A stretch of 64,000 bases of DNA from Clostridium cadaveris (GTDB lineage: Bacteria > Bacillota > Clostridia > Clostridiales > Clostridiaceae), in NCBI RefSeq assembly GCF_020911725.1, contig NZ_CP076620.1:1058501-1122500 (forward strand). Reading direction: 5' to 3'. Below the pieces are notes generated by a model. The model did no database searches. It was given only the letters and a program-made list of their open reading frames with translations, and was not told the origin of the DNA. This document shows positions 42,636 to 50,660 of the stretch, piece after piece (the first letter of the stretch is position 1; the number at the start of each line of letters is the position of its first letter). The translations under genes and the position numbers were made by a program.

Positions 42636-44310
42636 TGAAAAAAATAGGTTATCTGGCGGAAAGATAATGTTTAGACTTATAAAAATATTAAAGCCACTAG
42701 TTCCTGTAATGATGATAACAATAAGTTTTGGTGTATTAGGATTTTTAGCAGCTATAGCCATAACTACTTTTGGGGCCATAGCAATAGGAGATATTATGGG
42801 GATTAACATGGGGTATGCTCTAAATACCACAGTGAAAGTCATAATAATCTGCGGGATAATTCGAGGAATATTAAGATATATAGAGCAGTATTCTGGGCAT
42901 TATATAGCCTTTAAAATACTTGCTATTTTAAGAGATAAGATATTTAAAGCTTTAAGGAAATTAGCACCAGCTAAACTTGAAAGCAAAGAAAAGGGAAATC
43001 TAATATCTGTTATAACTAGTGATATAGAACTTCTAGAAGTATTTTATGCTCATACAATAGCACCAATAGCCATAGCGATACTTACATCTTCTATAATAGC
43101 GTTAGTCCTATATAGTATAAATTCATACTTTGGAATTATAGGATTAGTATTCTATGTAATAGTGGGATATATAATACCAGTTTTATCTTCAAAACTTGGA
43201 AGTGAAGCAGGAGTTGCTTACAGAAATGAATTTGGTAAAACTAATAGCTTCTTGCTTGATTCATTAAGAGGGATAAAAGAGATACTTTTATTTGGTCAAG
43301 GGAACAATAGATTAAACTCAATAAATAGAAACAGTGAAAAACTAAATGAAAAAATGAAGGTTATAAAAGGTCACGAAGGATTAATAAGAGCTTTAACTGA
43401 CATAACTATAATGATTGCAATACTTACAACACTTTATATGGGAACAGTGTTATACAAGTCAGGGACTATAAATTTAGGTCAATTAATAGTAGCACTAGTT
43501 TTACTTGCTAGTTCCTTTGGACCTACTGTAGCACTAAGTAATTTATCTAACAATTTAATGCATACATTCGCTTGTGCACAAAGATTATTTGATATATTAG
43601 ATGAGGTGCCTGCTGTAGAAGAAGTGGCTGGAGATGCGGAGTTAGAGATGTGCAGCACTGATATAAATGATTTAGAATTCAAATATGCAGGAAGAGATGA
43701 AGTACTGCTTAAAGATGTTAATCTTAAAATCAATAAAGGTGACAAAGTTGCAATAATAGGGGAAAGTGGTTGTGGAAAGAGTACACTTTTAAAGCTTATG
43801 ATGAGATTTTGGGATGTAAAAAAGGGAACTATTGAAATAGATGATAAGAACATCAAAACTATTCCAACTAAAGGCTTAAGAAAGGCCCAATCCTTAGTTA
43901 GCCAAGAAACATTTTTATTCAATGATACCATTGAAAATAACTTGAAAATCGGTAAGAAAGATGCTAGTCGTGAAGAAGTTATAAATGCTTGCAAGAAAGC
44001 ATCTATACATGATTTTATAGAAACACTGCCAAATGGATATGAAACTAACGTTGGAGAAATAGGTTCTAACCTTTCATCTGGAGAAAAGCAGAGATTAGGT
44101 ATTGCAAGGGCATTCCTGCATAATCCTCAAGTTTTAATTCTTGATGAACCAACAAGCAACTTAGATACTCTTAATGAAGCTCAAATATTAAAGAGTATAA
44201 AAGAAGAATCACAGGATAAAACAGTAATAATGGTATCACATAGAAAATCTTCAACATCAATATGCGATAAAAAAGTTTACGTAAAAAATAATACACTTAA
44301 ATTTAGTTAG
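42628..44310 (+). CDS. ABC transporter half-molecule, second of a pair
   Basis: 560 residues with GTG start behind GGGGAGGTGG. Membrane domain about 1-310 and ATPase domain about 330-555. Walker A GESGCGKST, signature LSSGEKQRLGIARA, Walker B VLILDEPTSNLD and histidine MVSHRKSST. It ends shortly after the H-loop. The signature is LSSGE where the partner has LSGGQ, a small asymmetry between the two sites. Partner of the preceding gene. Confidence 0.9.
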   Translation: MNNEKNRLSGGKIMFRLIKILKPLVPVMMITISFGVLGFLAAIAITTFGAIAIGDIMGINMGYALNTTVKVIIICGIIRGILRYIEQYSGHYIAFKILAILRDKIFKALRKLAPAKLESKEKGNLISVITSDIELLEVFYAHTIAPIAIAILTSSIIALVLYSINSYFGIIGLVFYVIVGYIIPVLSSKLGSEAGVAYRNEFGKTNSFLLDSLRGIKEILLFGQGNNRLNSINRNSEKLNEKMKVIKGHEGLIRALTDITIMIAILTTLYMGTVLYKSGTINLGQLIVALVLLASSFGPTVALSNLSNNLMHTFACAQRLFDILDEVPAVEEVAGDAELEMCSTDINDLEFKYAGRDEVLLKDVNLKINKGDKVAIIGESGCGKSTLLKLMMRFWDVKKGTIEIDDKNIKTIPTKGLRKAQSLVSQETFLFNDTIENNLKIGKKDASREEVINACKKASIHDFIETLPNGYETNVGEIGSNLSSGEKQRLGIARAFLHNPQVLILDEPTSNLDTLNEAQILKSIKEESQDKTVIMVSHRKSSTSICDKKVYVKNNTLKFS

Positions 44311-44336
44311 AATAAAATATAATTTATAAATTAAAA

Positions 44337-44367
44337 AACAGCATTGAAAACAAAATTTCAATGCTGT
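44337..44367 (+). terminator. Terminator-like hairpin after the ABC operon
   Basis: AACAGCATTGAAA pairs with TTTCAATGCTGTT. The T tract is weak (GTCTTGTGTTT). Confidence 0.7.
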
Positions 44368-44379
44368 TGTCTTGTGTTT

Positions 44380-44450
44380 AAAACCACTGGTTATGCCAGT
44401 GGATAAAAAGGATTTAGATCTGAAGAAAAAAGAACTCCTATGATAATATG
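44380..44450 (+). repeat. IS200/IS605-like end remnant, copy A
   Basis: About 71 bases with the perfect hairpin CCACTGG-TTATG-CCAGTGG (44384-44402), then a tail containing AAAAAAGAACTCCTATGATAA. A related copy (about 75% alike) is at 61708-61778. No transposase lies beside it. It resembles the palindromic ends of IS200-type elements left after loss of the gene. Confidence 0.6.
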
Positions 44451-44456
44451 CTACTA

Positions 44457-44952
44457 ATAATACAAAATCACTTAAGAATGATGTAGTCATTAGAAACTTT
44501 CTCATAACCTTCCAGAATTTTTGATAAAATTCAATTATATCTATAGATAGCTTTTTCCACTCACGATATATCATGCCTTGCATATTGTAAAGTCTTATCT
44601 CCTTGGCATAATCACTATCTATGGATAATCTCCAAGACATAAATTCCATCTTTTGATTTACATCCATCATTTCTTGGTACATCTCTAGATTCTTCTTATT
44701 AATCTTCCTATCAAGTTTTGGATACACAATAGTTAATATTCCCATTAATAGAACTACTAATATAATTGATCCTATTTTTGAAGTGATAATTCCTAATATA
44801 CCTTCTTCATCTACTGCTACAAAACAAAGTTTCATTAATAAAACAATTGCTACTAAAAAACATATTATCATGGTTAATAAAATGCTGCTATTACATAAAC
44901 GGTTAATTTCTGAAATAAGACTAATGGAGAAATAAAGTAAGATTTTATGCAT
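44457..44952 (-). pseudogene. ABC exporter membrane-domain fragment
   Basis: The minus strand encodes a membrane segment (SILLTMIICFLVAIVLLMKL, then GSIILVVLLMGILTIVYPKLDRKI) followed by LEMYQEMMDVNQKMEFMSWRLSIDSDYAKEIRLYNMQGMIYREW. This is the coupling-helix region of an exporter-type ABC transmembrane domain. No ATPase domain follows, and the frame runs into the IS-like remnant at 44450. It is therefore a broken gene, possibly of a peptide or lantibiotic exporter; its 5' part also appears incomplete. Confidence 0.65.
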
Positions 44953-44989
44953 ATAAATATATTGTATTACTTATATAAAAGGGAGAATT

Positions 44990-45121
44990 ATGGCCGATTC
45001 TAATAGAGTTATAATTAATAAAAAACTTTTAAAAAAGTATTTATCGGAAGATGAGGAATTAGCAAAATCATTAAGTAGATTTATAGATAACTCTATAAAT
45101 AGATTGTATAGTAGAGATTAA
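44990..45121 (+). CDS. Small hypothetical protein (43 aa)
   Basis: AAGGGAGAA precedes the ATG. Product MADSNRVIINKKLLKKYLSE, then a helical tail to LYSRD. It lies 13 bases before the next small gene, so the two probably form a unit. No family recognised. Confidence 0.4.
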   Translation: MADSNRVIINKKLLKKYLSEDEELAKSLSRFIDNSINRLYSRD

Positions 45122-45134
45122 TTATTATGGAGAG

Positions 45135-45365
45135 ATGAGAAAATTTATAGATAATAAAAATGAGTTATTTACACAAGTAATAGATTTTATTAAAGAAAAT
45201 AGAACAGCATTCTTAAGTAAAACTATTTCAATTCAATATGATATGGATATAGAAAAGGTAGATGATTTGGAAGAATATTATGATGAGAATTCAGCTAAGT
45301 CTATAGGAATTAAGGCATTTAATAAGCTTTATGAAGACTTTTTGTGCAAGAAAGATAGATTTTGA
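45135..45365 (+). CDS. Small acidic hypothetical protein (76 aa)
   Basis: Product with a helical N-terminus (MRKFIDNKNELFTQVIDFIKEN) and an acidic middle (DMDIEKVDDLEEYYDENS). GGAGAG lies just before the ATG. It follows the 43-residue gene closely. A two-gene small cassette such as an antitoxin pair is possible, but no toxin signature is seen. Function unknown. Confidence 0.45.
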   Translation: MRKFIDNKNELFTQVIDFIKENRTAFLSKTISIQYDMDIEKVDDLEEYYDENSAKSIGIKAFNKLYEDFLCKKDRF

Positions 45366-45526
45366 GTTTTCTTAAGATGAAAGTAGGCGGACTGATAAAG
45401 AGTTGTTTAAAGACTACGTAACTTGAAAATTATATTATATTTTAATATTCTCATTTTTTTAAAATCTTTTTCATACATTTCTATGCTAATATATATATAG
45501 ATACTATTTTGAAAGGGGATATTTGT

Positions 45527-46324
45527 ATGAGATTAGAGAAAAAAGTAGTTTTAATCACTGCATCTACTAGAGGAATAGGACTTTCTTGCGTTCAGCGTTT
45601 TGCAAAAGAGGGTGCTACTGTATATATGGGAGCTAGAAATCTTGAAACAGCTGCAGAGCGTGCTAAAGAATTAAATGATAAAGGCTTTAATGTAAAAACA
45701 GTATATAATGATGCTTCTAAAAAAGAAACTTATATTTCTATGGTAGAGGAAGTTATAAAGAATGAAGGAAAAATTGATGTGTTAGTTAATAATTTTGGTA
45801 CATCAAACCCTAAAAAAGATTTAGATATTAAATCAACTGAGTATAGCGAGTTTATTTCTACTATTGATATGAATCTTGCTAGTGTATTTATGACTTCTCA
45901 AGCAGTTATTCCTCATATGGTAGCAAATGGGGGAGGAAGCATTATTAACATATCTTCCATTGGAGGAACACATCCTGATATTTCTCAGATTTCATATGGT
46001 ACTAGTAAAGCATCAATTAATTATTTAACTAAGCTAATTGCTGTACAATGTGCTAGAGATAATATACGCTGCAATGCAGTGCTACCAGGAATGACTGCAA
46101 CAGATGCCGTAAAAGATAATTTAACAGACGATTTTCGCGATTTCTTTTTAAAGCATACTCCTATCAAGAGGATGGGAACACCTGAAGAGATTGCAGCTGC
46201 AGCTTTATACTTTGCAAGTGACGAGTCTGCATATACTACTGGACAGATTTTAGAGGTGTCCGGAGGATTTGGAATGCCTACACCAGTATATGGCGACATG
46301 ATTGAAATGAAAAATAGAAGATAA
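45527..46324 (+). CDS. 7-alpha-hydroxysteroid dehydrogenase-like SDR
   Basis: 265 residues. Classical SDR: ITASTRGIGLSCVQRFAKEGA at the cofactor site, VNNFG, SISSIGG-type serine strand (INISSIGGTHPDISQISYGTSK) with catalytic Tyr and Lys, and NIRCNAVLPGMTAT. The unusual STRGIG in place of TGGxxGIG and PDISQISYGTSKAS are shared with clostridial 7-alpha-HSDH enzymes, which oxidise the 7-hydroxyl of bile acids with NADP. I base the assignment on remembered sequences, so substrate is probable rather than shown. ATG 45527 follows GAAAGGGG; an earlier TTG lies in the ribosome site. Confidence 0.75.
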   Translation: MRLEKKVVLITASTRGIGLSCVQRFAKEGATVYMGARNLETAAERAKELNDKGFNVKTVYNDASKKETYISMVEEVIKNEGKIDVLVNNFGTSNPKKDLDIKSTEYSEFISTIDMNLASVFMTSQAVIPHMVANGGGSIINISSIGGTHPDISQISYGTSKASINYLTKLIAVQCARDNIRCNAVLPGMTATDAVKDNLTDDFRDFFLKHTPIKRMGTPEEIAAAALYFASDESAYTTGQILEVSGGFGMPTPVYGDMIEMKNRR

Positions 46325-46346
46325 ATCTTATAATAATAATGTATCA

Positions 46347-46384
46347 AAACGGCATTGAGTAAAATAACTCAATGCCGTTTTTTA
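46347..46384 (+). terminator. Terminator after the HSDH-like gene
   Basis: AAACGGCATTGAGT with ACTCAATGCCGTTT around AAAATA, followed by a T run; perfect stem. Confidence 0.93.
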
Positions 46385-46485
46385 GACTGTAGGAAAGAAA
46401 TTGTTTCATAACCGAAGCTTAATTTCCTTTAGTATTCATGTGAATTAGGCGAGGCTTTAGAGTCACGCCATGATGATTATGAAAA

Positions 46486-46788
46486 TTACTTTGCGATCCA
46501 TTCTTTAACTGATGGATTTTGGCAAGCACATGATTCTGCATCTACCTTTGTTACAAACAAGATATCACCTTTATTTGCTACAGATTGAAGCTCATTAAAT
46601 ATTTCCTCGGCAGAAATATTACTCTTAACAAGGTATGCTTCAGGCATAAAGTTTGCCCAAGCTCCTAAAGATTTTATCTTGGCAATTATATTACCTTCAC
46701 TAGATTCTATATGCTCATGTTCATGATCATGATGGTGACCACAGCCACAAGTATCACTTAAAAAATATGTAATCATATATGTTGACAT
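46486..46788 (-). CDS. Small protein with His-rich insert
   Basis: 100 residues from ATG 46788, which follows AAAGGAGAT on the minus strand. MSTYMITYFLSDTCGCG is followed by a run of His, Asp and Glu (HHHDHEHEH) and a C-terminal part with SCAC. The rest looks like a small alpha/beta domain (ISAEEIFNELQSVANKGDILFVTKV). The His-rich insert with nearby cysteines suggests metal binding (Zn, Ni or Cu). Family not recognised; the fold without the insert resembles short conserved clostridial proteins. Confidence 0.6.
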   Translation of the reverse strand: MSTYMITYFLSDTCGCGHHHDHEHEHIESSEGNIIAKIKSLGAWANFMPEAYLVKSNISAEEIFNELQSVANKGDILFVTKVDAESCACQNPSVKEWIAK

Positions 46789-47067
46789 AAAATTATCTCC
46801 TTTCAAAACTAAAAGTATATAAATAGCTTGTTTATTTATATTTAAATTATACATTAATAATATGGAATGTAAATTAATATTTTTATGTAAGAAGATTTAG
46901 GCTCATATTATAACATAGATATTATAGGTGAGAAGCAGTACTTAAGATGTAGCAAGCTTATCGATGGAGGTACTGTAAAAAAACATAAAGAATAGATTTT
47001 GATTTTGTTCAAAAATCATAGTGAATAATAGTATAATAAAATGTATAATTACTGATACAATAGAGAG

Positions 47068-47217
47068 ATGTCAATTATAATCTTAAATGATGAATATTTA
47101 AGATTATATGAAAAATTAAAGGATTTAAAAAAAGAGCAGGAATACTTCGAGAGTCTCTACAATTCCAAATTAGGTGCTTTGATATTTTTGAGGGAGGAAC
47201 TTAAAGAGCTTTACTAA
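47068..47217 (+). CDS. Small coiled-coil hypothetical protein (49 aa)
   Basis: MSIIILNDEYLRLYEKLKDL then KKEQEYFESLYNSKLGALIF and a short helix. Ribosome site weak (AGAGAG). It could be a fragment of a longer gene, because the upstream 46855-47067 gap and the downstream 47219-47268 piece look like gene remnants. Confidence 0.35.
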   Translation: MSIIILNDEYLRLYEKLKDLKKEQEYFESLYNSKLGALIFLREELKELY

Positions 47218-47218
47218 G

Positions 47219-47268
47219 AAAGGAATTACAGGACATATATACAGAAATTCTTATGAATAGTTTTTTAT
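47219..47268 (+). pseudogene. Fragment of a tRNA-dihydrouridine synthase gene
   Basis: About 50 bases match the start of the intact dus gene at 49072-49121 with only a handful of differences: both would encode GITGHIYRNSYE. Here a stop follows at once and no dus sequence continues. It is a residue of duplication or recombination. Confidence 0.7.
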
Positions 47269-47338
47269 GTTGATTATTGAAGCAAAACTGCCATGAAGAT
47301 GCTGAATTATGATAATGACTAAAGATATGGTGATAAAT

Positions 47339-47740
47339 ATGATTAAAATCAAGATAGATAAAAATAAAAGAGAACAACCGAGTTTTAAAATCCATGCTGA
47401 CAAAGAAGATAGAGAAAAATATCTATTTCTAAAGAGGGCACTTATGGAAGCTAAGAGCATTAAGGGAATATATGAGTATGAAGTTCCTTTAAAGTATTTT
47501 CTTCCTATTATAAATAATTTAAAAAAAGAAGATTTTTATATAGATGAAAAATCAATAGAATATTACTTTGAGTTTTCTGATGAATATGAAGGAGAATTCT
47601 TTTATACATGTAAGGCTACGGCTGATTATATGAAGCTGTGGAGGGAAGAAACATGTCCCGAGATTTTTAAGGTCCGTATTGATTTTAAGGAAAAGAAGGC
47701 TGAAAAAATTATAGCCTTTAAGAAGATTGATTATAGATAG
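47339..47740 (+). CDS. Hypothetical protein
   Basis: 133 residues from ATG 47339. Charged alpha/beta protein: KNKREQPSFKIHADKEDREKYLFLKRALMEA, then EVPLKYFLPIINNLKKEDFYIDEKSIEYYFEFSDEYEG and a basic end. It has no membrane segments and no signature that I know. GGTGAT precedes the start; two earlier in-frame ATGs (47309, 47324) lack better sites. It lies 63 bases before the flavoprotein gene. Confidence 0.55.
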   Translation: MIKIKIDKNKREQPSFKIHADKEDREKYLFLKRALMEAKSIKGIYEYEVPLKYFLPIINNLKKEDFYIDEKSIEYYFEFSDEYEGEFFYTCKATADYMKLWREETCPEIFKVRIDFKEKKAEKIIAFKKIDYR

Positions 47741-47803
47741 ACTGATTAAAATTAATCCTAAAAGCCATAGTTTAAAATTTTGAAAGATTAGAGGTTACTA
47801 TAT

Positions 47804-49012
47804 ATGAAAAAAGTTATAATAGTTGGCGGTGGACCAGCAGGCATTACGGCTGCATTAAGGGCATCAAAAAATAATGAAGTGATTTTATTGGAGAAAACTG
47901 AATCCATAGGAAAGAAACTCAAGCTTACAGGTGGCGGAAGGTGTAATATAACAAACAATAGAGATATTGGAGAGATGCTAGAAAAAGTAGTTACAAACAA
48001 GAAGTTTCTTTATTCGGCTTTTTATGGATATACCAATAGAGATGTTTTGGATTATTTTTCAAATAGAGGTCTTAAGTATAAGGTAGAGCTTGATGAAAAA
48101 GTTTATACAGACAGTGATAAGGCAGATGAGGTTATAAACATTTTAAGGGATGACTTAGAGAAAAATAATGTGGAAGTTGTATATAAAGCTGATGTGACTG
48201 ATTTTATAGTTGAAGATGGCATCATAAAAGGTGTAGTTATAAATGATTTTAGAACCATGGAGTGTGACAAAGTTATAATCTGCACAGGTGGAAGAAGCTA
48301 CCCTGCTACAGGATCGGATGGGGCTATGTATAAGGTTTTGGAGAAGTATGGACATAAGATCCAAAAGCAGTATGCAGCACTCATTCCACTTGTTATAAAA
48401 GAGGAATTCGTGAAAAAGCTTCAAGGGGTGTCTATGAGTGATGTCCTAATAAAAGCTAAGGTTAAAAATAAAAAATATGAACAAAGAGGAGATATGATAT
48501 TCACTCACTTTGGAATATCAGGACCGGCTGTTTTAAAACTTTCTTCTTATATAAATAAGGCTTTAGAGGAAGGTGAGGTTAGTATAACTTTAGATTTTTT
48601 ACCGAACATTGAAAGAGAAGAACTTATAAGACTTATGAAGAGTAATACTCAAAAGGATGTTCTCAATAATCTAAAAGGAAAAATGCCACAAAACTTCTTG
48701 AAAGAAATAGGTGAACTTTGTGAATTAAATGGAGTAAAGGCATCTGAACTAAAAAAGAAAAGTGAAAATAAATTTCTTCAGATGGTGAAAGAGATGAATC
48801 TTACAGTAAGGGAGACTCTAACAATCAAAGCAGCTCAGGTAACCAGCGGAGGAGTAGCTGTTAAAGATATAAATTCATCAACATTAGAATCTAAAAAAGT
48901 AAAAGGCCTATATTTTGCAGGAGAGGTTATGGACGTTGACGCAGAAACAGGTGGATATAACCTTCAAATAGCCTTCTCAACGGGAAATTTAGCTGGAATG
49001 CTGGAAGAATAG
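47804..49012 (+). CDS. HI0933/YhiN-family FAD-dependent oxidoreductase
   Basis: 402 residues. N-terminal FAD site VGGGPAGITAALRA followed by the HI0933 hallmark KLTGGGRCNITNN; central FTHFGISGPAVLKLSSYI; C-terminal AGEVMDVDAETGGYNLQIAFSTG. The family includes BaiN of bile-acid dehydroxylating clostridia and many uncharacterised flavoproteins; the substrate cannot be set. It is the first of two close genes (36 bases) with the dus gene. Confidence 0.9.
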   Translation: MKKVIIVGGGPAGITAALRASKNNEVILLEKTESIGKKLKLTGGGRCNITNNRDIGEMLEKVVTNKKFLYSAFYGYTNRDVLDYFSNRGLKYKVELDEKVYTDSDKADEVINILRDDLEKNNVEVVYKADVTDFIVEDGIIKGVVINDFRTMECDKVIICTGGRSYPATGSDGAMYKVLEKYGHKIQKQYAALIPLVIKEEFVKKLQGVSMSDVLIKAKVKNKKYEQRGDMIFTHFGISGPAVLKLSSYINKALEEGEVSITLDFLPNIEREELIRLMKSNTQKDVLNNLKGKMPQNFLKEIGELCELNGVKASELKKKSENKFLQMVKEMNLTVRETLTIKAAQVTSGGVAVKDINSSTLESKKVKGLYFAGEVMDVDAETGGYNLQIAFSTGNLAGMLEE

Positions 49013-49047
49013 TGAATATAGAAATTTAAAATAAGAGGAGTTATTAA

Positions 49048-50010
49048 ATGAAATATTACTTAGCACCTATGGAAGGAATCACAGGACACATATATAGAAA
49101 TTCTTATGAAAAGTTTTTTCACAATATTGATAAGTATTTTACACCTTTTATCATACCAAATACAAGTACAAGTATTAAGACTAAAGAACTAAGAGATGTT
49201 CTGCCAGAAAACAATAACGGAATAAATGTAGTTCCTCAGATACTCACAAACGACTCAGAAGGATTTATTGTTACTACTAGGAAACTGAAGGAGTTAGGAT
49301 ACGATGAAGTTAATTTAAATTTAGGGTGTCCTTCAGGAACTGTTGTTTCAAAGAATAGAGGATCGGGATTTCTAGCACAAAGAGAAGAACTTGACAGATT
49401 CTTAGAAGATATATTTTCTATGGATGATGTAAAGATTTCTGTGAAGACTAGAATTGGGAAAGATAGTCCAGAGGAATTTTATGAATTAATAAAGATTTAC
49501 AACAAATATCCTATAGAAGAACTAATCATTCATCCGAGAACACGTGAAGATTTTTATGGAAATAAACCAAATTTAGAAGTGTTTAAAGATGCATTAACTT
49601 TAAGCACAAATCCAACATGTTATAATGGAGATATTTTCACTGTTAGTGACTATAAAAAAATAACAGAGACTTTTCCAAATGTAGACAAGGTGATGATAGG
49701 AAGAGGAATTCTCGCTAATCCAGGTTTAATAAATGAAATAAAGGGTAAGGGAGTTATAGACAAAGAAGTATTAAAAGCTTTCCATGATGAAGTATTTAGT
49801 AGGTATAGAGAAGTATTGAGAGAAGATAGGAATGCTATATATAGAATGAAAGAGCTATGGGGATATATGATTTACATATTTTCAGACAATAAAAAATATG
49901 CCAAGAAAATAAAGAAAGCTCAAAATTTAATTGATTATAATATGGCAGTTTCTACTTTATTTATAGAGCAGCATATTGTAGAGGGAGCTGGATTATTTAA
50001 TAGTAAATAG
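49048..50010 (+). CDS. dus: tRNA-dihydrouridine synthase
   Basis: 320 residues. FMN-dependent TIM barrel reducing uridines in the tRNA D-loop. LAPMEGITGHIYRNSYEKF at the start, catalytic cysteine in NLNLGCPSGTVV, KTRIG, IIHPRTREDFYGNKP, and MIGRGILANPGL for FMN phosphate binding. Length is normal. AGAGGAG precedes the ATG. A short piece of a second copy lies at 47219. Confidence 0.94.
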   Translation: MKYYLAPMEGITGHIYRNSYEKFFHNIDKYFTPFIIPNTSTSIKTKELRDVLPENNNGINVVPQILTNDSEGFIVTTRKLKELGYDEVNLNLGCPSGTVVSKNRGSGFLAQREELDRFLEDIFSMDDVKISVKTRIGKDSPEEFYELIKIYNKYPIEELIIHPRTREDFYGNKPNLEVFKDALTLSTNPTCYNGDIFTVSDYKKITETFPNVDKVMIGRGILANPGLINEIKGKGVIDKEVLKAFHDEVFSRYREVLREDRNAIYRMKELWGYMIYIFSDNKKYAKKIKKAQNLIDYNMAVSTLFIEQHIVEGAGLFNSK

Positions 50011-50026
50011 AAATCTATATAATCTA

Positions 50027-50064
50027 TTGTTATCTCCCACATAAAAAGAGATGGGAGATAACAA
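50027..50064. other. Perfect 13-bp hairpin between converging genes
   Basis: TTGTTATCTCCCA (50027-50039) with TGGGAGATAACAA (50052-50064). The stem is strong but no T tract follows on the plus strand. It probably ends transcription from one or both sides. Confidence 0.65.
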
Positions 50065-50073
50065 TGCTAACCA

Positions 50074-50427
50074 TCAGATAAAGTTAGTTAAGTGGATGAA
50101 GAGGCTGTTTGTATGTCCCCAATAAGATTGGGAAAATTCTAAAAGCCTGCATCCAGCAAGGAAACCAATAAAGAAATTTTCGGCATGCATATCCGTAAAT
50201 ATAAGCGTAGGGACAGATACTTTTATATCGAATTGAGGACGTAACAACTCTAGCTTTTTATTGAAAAATCCTGAAACTACTTTATATCCTTCTAGTGTAA
50301 ACATATCTTTTTTCATACATCTATCTATTCTCATATCTATAACGGAAGCAAAACGATCTGAAAAATTATCTAGTCCAGCAGTTTCTAATGCTATTTGAGC
50401 TTCTTTACAAGTTATATTTTTGGTCAT
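50074..50427 (-). CDS. Hypothetical protein
   Basis: 117 residues: MTKNITCKEAQIALETAGLD, then NFSDRFASVIDMRIDRCMKKDMFTLEGYKVVSGFFNKK, and a C-terminal part with FTDMHAENFFIGFLAGCRLLEF. Soluble, helical, no known signature. It has no close ribosome site of high quality, and the gene is isolated between the dus gene and the ABC exporter. Confidence 0.45.
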   Translation of the reverse strand: MTKNITCKEAQIALETAGLDNFSDRFASVIDMRIDRCMKKDMFTLEGYKVVSGFFNKKLELLRPQFDIKVSVPTLIFTDMHAENFFIGFLAGCRLLEFSQSYWGHTNSLFIHLTNFI

Positions 50428-50660
50428 ACTTAATTCTCATATTATTCCTATGCAATATTTTAACGTGGCTTATTATAATAAAAAAATAGTGTCAATTAGG
50501 TAAAAACATATTAACCAAGTAAAAATTTGACTCATTGATATGGAAAAAGCTTACATAAAGCTAAACAATATAAGTTTTTATGTTACTCGTAGGAATAAAT
50601 AATATTATATGGTAAAATATACTTAATTTAAAAGCGGATAAATATATAGGAGGGATTTTA

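Noticed and set aside
44257-44456. Downstream part of the minus-strand frame 44257-44952 as real protein
   Set aside because: The last ~65 codons are translated from the IS-like remnant, the terminator hairpin and the end of the ABC gene. Only the part above 44457 looks like an ABC membrane domain.
47804-49012. BaiN, a bile-acid dehydroxylation enzyme
   Set aside because: The HI0933 family is found in almost all clostridia. No other bai genes are present, so a bile-acid role is not supported by family membership alone, even with an HSDH-like gene nearby.
50027-50064. Standard Rho-independent terminator for dus
   Set aside because: The stem is perfect but no T tract follows on the plus strand, so I list it only as a hairpin.
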